A DNA stretch of 64,000 bases. It comes from Amphiura filiformis. Taxonomy: Eukaryota; Echinodermata; Ophiuroidea; Amphilepidida; Amphiuridae. Below the pieces are notes generated by a model, which was given only the letters and a program-made list of their open reading frames with translations, did no database searches and had not been told where the DNA came from. Shown here one piece after another: positions 44,901 to 53,080 of this stretch. Position 1 is the stretch's first letter; each line of letters begins with the position of its first letter. The position numbers were made by a program, and so were the translations under genes. Where the stretch lies: positions 3,615,912 to 3,679,911 of the forward strand of contig NC_092629.1 of the NCBI RefSeq assembly GCF_039555335.1, given 5' to 3'.

Positions 44901-46893
44901 AGCAGACTTGATATAAAACCGTGCAGACCATGGCTCCTTCACAGAGAATGTAGCATAATTGCACAATGCACGTTGTATTCCCAAAATAATTGGAAGTTCG
45001 AACATGAAACAGGATCGAGATCCTTAAAAGGAAAGCATGGAAGCCGAAGAGATCTCAAACATTGCAGTTGATATAAAGGAGTTACAATCGGTACTCAAAA
45101 CTGTAGGCGGACCCTGTTCAAGTAAAGATATGGACAAGTAGGCCTATCGTAAGCATATTGAAATTGATGACACTCAATATACTTCTGCATTAATACTGCA
45201 TAAGGCGTATGCCGAAAAATATTTTAGACTACTGAAGGATTATTAAAAAACTGCCAACAATCACCCCAACAACATGAAACTTTATTTGAAACAACGTTTA
45301 CATCATGTAATCATTGATGATTTCAATCACGGTAGCAGTAGATATCTTACTCGACAAAAAAGGTTGGATTGCATGAAAAACAATATTTTATTAATTTTAC
45401 GTGTTTCCAGAGGAACTTAAATACACGTAGGCCTATTATGTCCCCCCTCCAGAAATATTGACATCTACCCCCCTATAAAATAGGTACATATTTTATATAT
45501 TACCTAAACTGTTCACAATGTAAACTAACAATAATGTGGACACTAAAATTATAATTTCATCAGTGATAACCTATGTTATAGCAATGCATGTCTGTCAGTC
45601 AGAAATTCCCTGTGTTAAAAGCAGTGCAAGTCTCCCGAATTCGGCAACCTTAATTTGAAACTTTCAGAGGGTATGTACAGGAGGGTTAGCAGTTTGGAAT
45701 TTTGTTCTTTTTTCTTGATTAATTTTCTATTAGGGTTGGTACATATTTTGAGTAGGGTAAAAAAATAATAAGTGTAATTTTGTAAAATACTGACCCCCCT
45801 ACTCTAAGTATTGATTTTTTGTTGGGTGACCCATAGGCGTAGATCCCGGAGGGGGTGGGGGAGTGGATAAATCCCCCCAATATTTTACCAGGGGGTGGTC
45901 CATACAATCATCCCCCCAATGTTGATGCCTGAATATGGGTTTCTGACTAAATTAACCTTATATTTGCCCATTTTAGCCCCCAAAATGCAAATTTTCGCTC
46001 GATTCGCGCCCATTTATTCCACTTTTGCACTATATTTCATCAATTCAGCTTCAAAATAGCAAAATTTTCCCCGCACTTCGCGCGCATTTGTACAATAAGT
46101 GTATTCTGTAGCCAAAAGGTGCTGGATTCACTATACTTCAAGAATTGTTTTCCAACCCCCCCGAATGTCAAAACGACATCTACGCCACTGGGGTGACCGG
46201 AGTTACTTCCTGCTATTATGTTTGTCGGCATGCGAAATAATTTCTTTATTTATAGTGTGTCTCGTCTGAATTTGAGAGTAACGCCATGTTGTATTTCGCA
46301 ATGGCAGATAGCAATCCCCCCGTGGGATAGGTTAGCGTGCGAAACTCGAGTGTGCCATTGCGAAATCCAACATGGTTTTACTCTCAACTTGAGGCAAGAC
46401 ACACTTTTAAGTAAAGAAATTATTTTGAATGTCGCGGACAAAAGAGGGAAAGAACCCTGCAGGAAAAGATTAAAATGTCATGTGATCAAGCAAAATCAAT
46501 AGGGGTGGGAAATATTGATTTTGAGATATAGCCAAACAAAGGAAATATTTCCTTTTGTTTCCTATTGTTTTTTAAACTCTTTAACTGCTCACATCTTTTG
46601 AACTGGTTGTCCAAATTCAATGGGGTTCTGCAAAATGTAGCTTTGCAATTGCTGTTTACAATCCTATAAAAATTGAAAATTGAATATGTCCGACTTCAGA
46701 CTGATTTTGCTTGATCACACCACAAATATAAACCCTAAGAGGAAGATTATAAAGTCATTCTTACTGTCATGGTTCCTCGAAAGCACATCACATTCTTACT
46801 CTCCCAATGATGACCACATGGACATTGAAAGTAGCCATATCGACGCGCCAACTCGTCTTGATTACCAACTAGTCGATGATCATGTAGTGACAT
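38571..46893 (-). CDS. 3CxxC zinc-finger membrane protein B (ZAR1/RTP-like), two exons
   Basis: Exon 1 (46893-46765) and exon 2 (38942-38571) join in phase 0, with donor GTAAGA and acceptor TTCTTACAG, across a 7.8-kb intron made largely of transposons. The product would be about 166 residues: a half zinc finger ending RGTMT, then PGAGQFQSCFKCG with VSPYKVETLKW, a short linker and hydrophobic C-terminal segments (IVRIILCIG, then IIFFVILALGI and beyond). This is the length and plan of receptor-transporting proteins, which pair a 3CxxC domain with a C-terminal membrane anchor. It lacks the minisatellite of paralogue A. The Polinton begins a few hundred bases upstream of exon 1. The long intron makes pairing of the two exons an inference from the paralogue. 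Confidence 0.6.
39326..39481. repeat. Hairpin MITE
   Basis: Arms of about 30 bp (CTCCAAACCCTCAAACCCC and its complement) around a 90-bp centre, in the gene B intron. Confidence 0.7.
40423..42217. mobile_element. Tc1/mariner-type non-autonomous element
   Basis: The ends CTGCGCCAAAAAAGTATCCT and the complement of that (AGGATACTTTTTTGACGCAG) are flanked by TA. Inside, the 40490-40530 and 40705-40745 segments are inverted copies around GGGGGCCAAAGG. It carries a nested element at 40865-41795. No transposase survives. Confidence 0.75.
40865..41795. mobile_element. Nested transposon inside the Tc1/mariner-type element
   Basis: The inverted ends TTTAAAGGGCAGGTCTATAG and CTATAGACCTGCCCTTTAAA are near perfect over about 22 bp. 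The interior is non-coding. Whether the duplication is TTAA or a longer hAT-like site cannot be told because the ends are palindromic. Confidence 0.65.
42377..43059 (+). mobile_element. Internally deleted Penelope-like element
   Basis: Inverted ends of about 75 bp (42379-42452 and 42949-43024, AGAGTTTTTCTTTTGTCAAA and its complement) enclose a remnant with VYEVPCGSCELTYVGET, the GIY-YIG region, and a C-terminal WIKESIQIRKR tail, broken by frameshifts. The reverse transcriptase is missing. Flanking AAAATATGTAGATGACCTA and AAAATGTAGATGACCTA look like a target duplication of about 16 bp. GATAAAG, a 6-bp stem and CGAAAC near 42935-42965 resemble a degenerate hammerhead. Confidence 0.75.
43119..45690. 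mobile_element. Transposon with 180-bp inverted repeats and an internal 754-bp tandem duplication
   Basis: The left end (43119-43310) and right end (45500-45690) are inverted copies: CCTGTACATACCCTCTGAAA and its complement. Inside, 43169-43922 is repeated at 43923-44675 with very few changes. Two open frames starting at 43741 and 44495 are simply the same segment twice and show no similarity I recognise. Confidence 0.75.
45832..46190. mobile_element. hAT-type MITE with 8-bp target duplication
   Basis: The ends CATAGGCGTAGATC and ATCTACGCCACTG are flanked by GGGTGACC on both sides (45824-45831 and 46191-46198). The interior is C/G-run rich and non-coding. Confidence 0.85.
46481..46719. mobile_element. 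MITE family B, copy 1
   Basis: The inverted ends TGTGATCAAGCAAAATCA and TGATTTTGCTTGATCACA bound an interior (AATATTGATTTTGAGATATA, then TTTCCTTTTGTTTC, then GAACTGGTTGT) that is shared with the copy at 51740-51992 inside the Polinton. It lies 46 bp past the donor of gene B exon 1. Confidence 0.8.
46765..46893 (-). CDS. Gene B exon 1: first half of 3CxxC zinc finger
   Basis: From ATG 46893 it encodes 43 residues with ARRYGYFQCPCG, W-E-S-K-N-V-M-C and a final RGTMT before donor GTAAGA. The nucleotide sequence around the donor is almost identical to gene A exon 1. Just upstream TTTCTGCAG could be an acceptor, so this may be the second exon after a non-coding one. Confidence 0.65.
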
Positions 46894-47700
46894 GTTTACG
46901 GCTGCAGAAATACGTGCAGGAGAATCAAAGCTCATGTAATGTATGATTATACATCGAAGTAGGACGCAAAAGTTGCATTTCGAGTCGAGTCGCCATATAT
47001 ATAAAGACCAAAGACTTAAGGTATAGAGGCTACAAGCTCTCAAATAATGCACTTTAAAATGTAGCTATGAGCTGCAGCCCTAATATTCATGATATTAGCT
47101 TATAGTTGTATATGTTCTTTCTTCTATACACCCGAACACGTATATCCATGCATAGGGCCTACTTTTCGAATCGCGTTAGATTTACAACAATTCTGCACGA
47201 ATCGATGGATGGATCAAATAACAGAAAGCATTATTTCGATTCAATGATGGTGCAATATGTTAGTGCAACGTGTACATTAGAAAGGGGATTCCCGTAACGA
47301 CTAATAATAACCATGCTGTACAAATGTAAACATGGTAAACTCAAACCGGTAGTTGTTAATTTTACTTAGTGAAGTAGTATAGATACTACCATAGGTTGAC
47401 CTTTGACCTCTGATCTATGACCCGTTAAAACAAAAAAAAAAACAAAATTCAAAATACAACACTTATCCCAGAATGCAATAAAAAAAAAGTTGCAAATCCT
47501 CCAAAAGTGTCTTTTAGCGTGGGTCGACCTATGACCTTTGACCTATGACTTCTTAAAACAGAATGCAATAAAAAAAAGTTGCAAATCTTCCAAAATGTGT
47601 TTTAAACGCCTCTCCTTTTTCACTTTTTTTATATTGTTCTAAAACTTAAAAACAAAATATGAGACTTGAGATATGAGGTTTGATTTGGGTGTGTTTGTTT
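46894..47700. other. Gene B upstream region and presumed left end of the Polinton
   Basis: No exon is seen. The host side contains the putative promoter of gene B. The left terminus of the Polinton probably lies between about 47365 and 47400, where AGT words typical of Polinton ends occur, but the partner terminal repeat is outside the window, so the border is unproven. Confidence 0.35.
47395..47610 (+). repeat. Direct repeat with DR1-type AGGTCA sites near the Polinton left end
   Basis: Two similar blocks (about 47393-47505 and 47521-47605) share GACCTTTGACCT, CAGAATGCAATAAAAAAAAG and TTGCAAATCnTCCAAAA. Each holds TGACCTTTGACCT, the complement of AGGTCA spaced by one base. If the Polinton border is right, they belong to its terminal region. 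Confidence 0.6.
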
Positions 47701-47709
47701 TGATGGTGT

Positions 47710-48969
47710 GTGGGGTTTGTTTTTTATGCCTGGGAAGAATTTAATTTAATTGATTTTGAGGAGGAAGAGCCTCCTACAACTGAGTGGGATTTTTATACAA
47801 AAGATTATTATATTAAATATGCCAAAGAAAACCCTAATGCACCAACCCTTAATTTGCCTAATGCAACCAATTACTTAGAACGTAAGCCCTTTGAAAATCA
47901 CGAAGCAAAGAACATATTTTATGAATTAGTTAAGAAACAAGGGTGGGAAGTAAATTTAAATGCATCTCATGAAAATGAAGTAATTTTTTCAAAAGAATTA
48001 AAAACAGGGCAAATTTTTGCTGTTAAAGATTTTAAAGCAGTTAGATTAACAAATCCTAAAAATCCAAATAAATTTCTTTCACTAAAATCTATTGAAAAAA
48101 ATATTGATGCATTTAAAGGACCAGGTACAAAAAATGGTTATCGTTTTATAAAGAATTTTCTTGGAATTAAAAATTTTATGTCAGGACTTGACAAACCATT
48201 ACCCGATGTGCCTGACACAGAGCTTAGTTTTAATGAAAACCAAAGAGCAAAAGACGATTTTTACGAGTCAGTTAAACAACTTGGATGGGATGTGGACCCA
48301 GATGCATCACTTAATTATAAAGTAGTTTTTAAAAGAGACCCTACAACAAAGCGCCTTTATGTTCTTCATGATAACAAACAAACCTTTTTAACTAGCCTTA
48401 AGGACCCTAATAAGTATTTTACAATAGGCACAATACGACGAGATTATGGTACAGGTGGTACTATTTTTGTTAGAGATGTCCTTGGCATAAAAAATTATAG
48501 CGACGGTGCAAAACCAAAAATACCACTTGAACAACGGCAAGCTTTAAATGAAATAACTAATGTTATTGAAACAACAGTTGGAAATCCAAATCGTCCAGAA
48601 GATATAGAATTACAAGATGTAGAACAAGTTGAAGAAAGCATTGATACAGTTATGGAGACTAGTTTTATTAATACAACAAATGTTCCTGAAGAAAACTTAT
48701 TACCATATCGTGAAATAATGGGTCTAAATTGTTCACTTAAAAACATGAGAACAACTGTTCATAACCTAATAGGTGAAAGAGAAGTCAGGAAAGCAAGAGT
48801 AAGAGAACTTAAAGCTACTGATGAAGATGAAATTTCTGAAGAAAACAAAAGAGAAATTGAAAAACTAGAAGAAGAAATTAAACTATATGATAGTGAAATT
48901 CGTGAGTATGATGGCAAATTTAGAAGCCAGTTCGAACGAATTAAACAAACAATAGATAAAATGCTTTAA
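47710..48969 (+). CDS. Polinton protein with duplicated domain and coiled-coil tail, start unclear
   Basis: The open frame gives up to 419 residues. An acidic N-terminus (EEEEPPTTEWDFY) is followed by two copies of a domain of about 95 residues (61-160 and 174-266). Each starts F-x-E-N, has A-K-x-x-F-Y-E-x-V-K-x-x-G-W, and ends in F-L-G-I-K-N or V-L-G-I-K-N. Residues about 330-419 are charged heptad-like sequence expected to form a coiled coil. I do not recognise the family; as a gene of a virion-building element a structural role is possible. There is no in-frame ATG before residue 157; the frame opens at GTG, so the true start is lost to a frameshift, lies in another exon, or the N-terminus was truncated. 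The stop codon overlaps the TTAA target of MITE A. Confidence 0.6.
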   Translation: MGFVFYAWEEFNLIDFEEEEPPTTEWDFYTKDYYIKYAKENPNAPTLNLPNATNYLERKPFENHEAKNIFYELVKKQGWEVNLNASHENEVIFSKELKTGQIFAVKDFKAVRLTNPKNPNKFLSLKSIEKNIDAFKGPGTKNGYRFIKNFLGIKNFMSGLDKPLPDVPDTELSFNENQRAKDDFYESVKQLGWDVDPDASLNYKVVFKRDPTTKRLYVLHDNKQTFLTSLKDPNKYFTIGTIRRDYGTGGTIFVRDVLGIKNYSDGAKPKIPLEQRQALNEITNVIETTVGNPNRPEDIELQDVEQVEESIDTVMETSFINTTNVPEENLLPYREIMGLNCSLKNMRTTVHNLIGEREVRKARVRELKATDEDEISEENKREIEKLEEEIKLYDSEIREYDGKFRSQFERIKQTIDKML

Positions 48970-49114
48970 AGAGGAAGCCCCGCTTCCCCAGTTCTTCTGT
49001 GAAGAACTGACTTACACCTGTTACTTTGGTGATAGACAGAACAGAACTTACATGGATACATTTTAACCTTGACTAATTCCCTAAGGAACTTAGACCAAAA
49101 GTGGGGCTTCATCT
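48970..49114. mobile_element. 145-bp MITE family A, copy 2, TTAA duplication
   Basis: Inverted ends AGAGGAAGCCCCGCTT and AAGTGGGGCTTCATCT pair in 14 of 16 positions. TTAA flanks both sides (48966-48969 and 49115-49118), and the length equals copy 1. It sits between the stop of the previous gene and the start of the next, probably replacing that gene's promoter box. Confidence 0.9.
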
Positions 49115-49124
49115 TTAAGAAGAC

Positions 49125-49613
49125 ATGACTTTAAACGAACGTCTTAGAACGTTATTTCGTGAGCAGGGTATAACTATAATTTCTATCATAACTGCTTTAG
49201 GTATGGTAATTGGTGTCATAGTTGAAGGAATTTTATTGTCTGCTAAATCTGCAACTTCTGTAATTCCCCCTAAACCTAAACCACCCTCGCCAAAGCCTGA
49301 CCCAACACCTGACCCAACACCTGACCCAAAGCCTGACCCAAAGCCTGACCCAACACCTGACCCAACACCTGAACCAGGTATTAAAAGTTGGATTAAACAA
49401 CAATTGCAAAATATTGCAAATTTATTGCTAAAAATAGCTGATAAAATGTTAATTGCTTTGCCCGGTATTATTGGGAGTATTGTTAGTTTTATACTACAAA
49501 CTGCGTCAGCCGCTATTGGATTTGTAGCTGAACATTTATGGATATTAGTAATAGCTATTAGTGGAATTTTGTATAATTATGTTATGCAATCTATTTCAAA
49601 GTCCAAATTATAG
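49125..49613 (+). CDS. Polinton membrane protein with Pro-Asp repeats
   Basis: An intact 162-codon frame. Residues about 15-40 form a hydrophobic helix (ITIISIITALGMVIGVIVEG). A rigid low-complexity segment of PDPT/PDPK repeats follows (about residues 53-83), then amphipathic and hydrophobic stretches (ALPGIIGSIVSFIL, HLWILVIAISGIL). Two or more membrane passes separated by a proline-rich spacer suggest an integral protein of the virion or of the host membrane. The family is not recognised. Its last codons overlap tail-to-tail with the minus-strand gene ending at 49591. The usual TATATA box is not in front of its ATG, because MITE A occupies that site. Confidence 0.65.
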   Translation: MTLNERLRTLFREQGITIISIITALGMVIGVIVEGILLSAKSATSVIPPKPKPPSPKPDPTPDPTPDPKPDPKPDPTPDPTPEPGIKSWIKQQLQNIANLLLKIADKMLIALPGIIGSIVSFILQTASAAIGFVAEHLWILVIAISGILYNYVMQSISKSKL

Positions 49614-51004
49614 TGGTGCCAGCAATTACTCCACCTAGTGTTAAAAGTAATTTAGTTTCTTCATGTGTAAGTTTTTCTTGCTCTTTTGCTTGAACTTAAG
49701 GTGTATCTGTTTGGGTTAAAGTTTGAACAGGAGTTGTATCTACAAGTGTAGTATTTGTCTGGATTGGTGCATCAAATTTATCTTGAGGTGGATCATCAAG
49801 TTGGGGTGCATCACATTTACTTTGAGGTTCATTATCAACTTGAGGTGGATCAAATTAATATCATTTTGGCCTAATTGTATTTTTTTAATCTCATCAGATG
49901 ATGCAATTACAATCAAATTATTATAACCATTAATTGTACCGATATATAAATCTATATCGCTTGGAATCATATACAATCCAAGCCCAACAACATAATCAAC
50001 CTGGCTTTTAGCAAATTGTAAAGTGGATTGGTATCTTTCAATTGAACTTGGACAAATCAACTTCAGAATTTATTGCATCTTCAACATTAGCTAAAAATTG
50101 TTTTTGTGCATCAAAAGCTTTGCCTGTGCTTAATATTGTTGATCTTGTCTGAGATTGTGCCCCCAAAATTGCCCATACATAAGTGCGAATAGAGTCATTG
50201 ATTCTTGTTATGCCGGCTTGTGTAAAGCCCTTGCCGTAATCAATCACAAAACTTCCAATCGCTGACATTGCATTTCCATCTGAGCTAGTATCAACCGTAT
50301 CAGATTGGCGAGTAAATGATTGGTCCATCCAAATTTTATACGTTGCATCTTTAGTGTTGCCTAAAAAGTTTACACGGCCTTTTTATGAATTGGTTAAAGT
50401 TATTGACATTTGGGTTTGCAGCAAGTTCTACCTTATCGTTTGTTTTCAAGCTAAAATCATGGTGATATGTTCTTGTAAATTTGGCAGTCCCCATTCCATT
50501 CCATTCATCTAGTTTTTGCCTAAAATTGCTATTGGTTGGAATTCTAAATTCGTTGCAAATTTTTTCAAACGCACTCATATCTATTCCATTATTTAAAGGA
50601 TTAAACGATTCTTCTGCAGGCAATGGACAATTCATTTCATTAAGAATTCGACGAATTTGATAGTATGCGTGAAATCTATACAGACTTCGAATCATTGGAT
50701 TTATATGCCGTAAATGGCTATATTTTGATATTCCACACCCAGAAGTAGCACACCATACAGCAAAGTTGAGTTGGTTTTGCCAAAACTGCATTGGGTTAAA
50801 GATCCAATCATTATAAATTTCAGGGTTTTCTACTCTTGGTAATTTATAATTAATCCATATATTTGGAAAGCGAACAGAAAATGTTTTGCGTTTATTTACT
50901 TGTATAGTTTGGTTTACTAAACTAAATCGATGTGTTGGCTCATATACTCCACCTACACGATAAGTTGTATCTTGATTAAACTTGAATGATGATGGAATAC
51001 TCAT
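49591..51004 (-). pseudogene. Minus-strand Polinton gene, broken by frameshifts (virion candidate)
   Basis: Read from ATG 51004, a chain of about 465 residues is spread over three frames. The first 200 residues (to about 50380) are aromatic-rich, with RFPNIWINYKLPR and AVWCATSGCGIS. A frameshift in an A-run near 50380 leads to the second part (GNAMSAIGSFVIDYG). A further shift near 50045 leads to SQVDYVVGLGLYMIP. Another near 49860 leads to an Asp/Pro/Gln-rich stretch, an in-frame TAA near 49698, and a hydrophobic tail ending at 49591. A terminal membrane segment is likely. The family is not recognised; location among capsid genes suggests a structural protein. Its start shares a 24-bp AT-rich spacer with the divergent gene at 51029. 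Confidence 0.6.
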
Positions 51005-51028
51005 AATTATATATTATATAATATAAAT
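51005..51028. promoter_or_regulatory. Shared 24-bp divergent promoter
   Basis: Only 24 bases (all A/T, with TATATTATATAATATA) separate the start codons of the minus-strand gene (51004) and the plus-strand penton-like gene (51029). Both genes must draw their promoter from this box. Confidence 0.65.
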
Positions 51029-51738
51029 ATGTTTCTCGCAATAACAGACGCCAGTAAAGGCAAACCATTTAAATTGCAAGAACCATTGGAAGGATACAAA
51101 ATTGGTTTACATAGAATTGATATATGGATTGGGGATTGGCTATTACAACATTTACGAAGATCAATCATGCAGATGCGCGCAAAATGGCAGCTCATCACAA
51201 TCTATTACCGTTGAGGCAGGATTGTACAATTTTGATGACTTAGTTAAACAATTGACAGTAGTAGACAATTTGACTATCACAAATGATAAAACAAAAGGAC
51301 TTGTTGAATTATCAATTCCGGCTGGATTTCAACTCTGGCTGACTGAACCAATTAGATATTTGCTTGGAATTGAGGGTCCTGTGGGTTGGTTAACAGGTGA
51401 TTATATTAGTGATCGGCCACCTGAATTTACACCAAAAAGGTTGCTTATTTATTTAAAACAATTATCAACAAGTGAAAATTATGAAAACAAAAATAAAAAA
51501 ATCCAGCCATCGCAATTATTGTCTATTATTCCACTATCAGCTGCACCATTTGGGTCATTTTATACAATTAAATTCAATAACCCACAGTTCAAAAAATTGC
51601 AAAGTGATGCTCATGAACTGGACTTTGATTTTAAAATAGAGTGGGGCAATGAAGTTAGGCATAAACTTGACAATCATGCCCTACCCATTGATTTAACACT
51701 GGAAATTAACCCTGCAAAAAAAAAAAAAAAACTAATAT
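51029..51738 (+). pseudogene. Probable minor capsid (penton-like) protein, frameshifted
   Basis: ATG 51029 opens a frame with FLAITDASKGKPF that is left near 51136 (a GGGG run) and continues in the next frame. The second part has SSSQSITVEAGLYNFDDL, LSIPAGFQLWLTEPIRYLLG and a long beta-rich region. The order of 'I-x-V-x-x-G-x-Y-x-x-x-x-L', a short strand pair, and 'L-x-x-x-L-G' is what I associate with the single jelly-roll penton proteins of Polintons and relatives. Length after joining would be about 236 residues, as expected. A 13-base A-run at the end (51717-51732) probably hides the original stop by an indel. MITE B has inserted just behind it. Confidence 0.6.
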
Positions 51739-51739
51739 A

Positions 51740-51992
51740 TGTGATGCGATCAAGCAAAATCAGTCGGAACTCGGAAATATTGATTTTGAGATATAGCCAA
51801 ATAAAGGAACTATTTCCTTTTGTTTCTTCTTGTTTTGGAAACTCTTTAATTGCTCATATCTTTGGAACTGGTTGTTCAATTTCAAGGGGGTTTTCTGCAA
51901 AATCTAGCTTTGTAAATGTTTTTTACTATCCTGTAAGAAACTGAAAATTTATTATTGCCGAGTTCCGACTGATTTTGCTTGATCGCATCACA
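51740..51992. mobile_element. MITE family B, copy 2
   Basis: Perfect 35-bp inverted repeats (TGTGATGCGATCAAGCAAAA onward and its complement), with ATATA on both sides that can be read as part of the repeat or as a TA-based duplication. The interior matches 46481-46719. It is inserted into the TATATA spacer before the fibre gene, whose ATG follows four bases later (51996). Confidence 0.9.
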
Positions 51993-51995
51993 TAT

Positions 51996-53056
51996 ATGTC
52001 CATTTCAGAACACAAAACACATTCAAGCATTTGGGGATATGAAGAACATGTAGAAAACAAGGGCACATGGAATACTGATCAAAATCTTGATTTAGGCGGG
52101 AAAAGAATTACTGGTTTAGCAGCTCCCATAAGGAGAACAGATGCTGCAACGGCTGGGTATGTTAGCAATTATGCTTCACATTTGCAGAATAGCAAGGTTG
52201 AATGGTCAGAGGGACAAATGACGGGAGAATTAAGCCTTGGGAATCACAAACTTACTAACGTTGGAAATCCAGAAAATAATAAAGACGCTGTAAATAAACA
52301 ATACGTTGATAAATTAATAGAAGGTGAACATGAAGTTATTCCATACGACTTAGGAAGATACATTGTTTTCCCGCATAAAGATGGCAGTAAGACATATTTT
52401 TCTGTTAGAGCTAGGAAGAGAATTGATTTAACTGATGCAATTCAGGTTGAAATTAAAAATAACATTGCAGATAGTGCTGAAAATTAATTTAACAATCAAC
52501 CAAATTTTATAACAATAACTAAAGACATTACTCTGCTGCCAAATCTTGATAAAGATCTAGGTACAATGGAATTGAATGCTCCTCTTCGAATTAATTTTAG
52601 GCTTGCCGTATTTTCGCCAGCTTCATGGACTTTGCTTTTTTCTGCACGACCTGGAGAATCCCCACCCAGCAACAGAAATTACTCTGTTTTAACATTTTAT
52701 AACTCTACCAACCAAAATACTAAATATCTAGCAATTCAGTGGACGGCGGATAGCTTTAATTATGTAATTACTGATGACGATACGACTTTTCAAAATGCTA
52801 TAGTTCACAGCGTAGATACAGCACAACTAAATCATATAGCGATAGAATATACAGGAACTAAACTTGTGTGTGGCTAAACGGAAAACAAAAGGAAACGCAT
52901 AATAAAACTTTAGGCAACCTCTCTGCTATATCTATGGGAGTCAAAGAGTTGGGAATTGTAAGTTTCTACTCCAGAAACCTAGAAAAACAAGAAATTATAC
53001 AGCATTTTATAGATCACCACGTTTTAAATTTTACAAATGACAATGTGCTAATATAA
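51996..53056 (+). pseudogene. Fibre-like attachment protein with lectin-like C-terminus (broken)
   Basis: From ATG 51996 the first 163 residues hold two repeats of a trimeric-fibre motif: LDLGGKRITGLAAP with DAATAGYV (31-56) and GELSLGNHKLTNV with DAVNKQYVD (78-106). This L-x-L-G/N-x-x-K-I/L-T-x-x-x-x-P, D-A-x-x-x-x-Y-V pattern is typical of shaft repeats in phage tail-fibre proteins. After an in-frame TAA (52485-52487) the same frame continues with a beta-rich domain (SWTLLFSAR, YLAIQWT, LNHIAIEYTG). A frameshift near 52870 leads to VWLNGK and SFYSRNLEKQEI, the usual end of a LamG/concanavalin-like lectin fold. The plan is shaft plus receptor-binding head. Nonsense and frameshift make this copy non-functional. 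The fold is inferred from motifs only. Confidence 0.6.
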
Positions 53057-53080
53057 TCACAAAAAATATCTATATTATAT

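Noticed and set aside
52566..53056. Two further small genes after the fibre gene
   Set aside because: They continue the fibre gene after an in-frame stop and a one-base shift. The domain content fits one protein.
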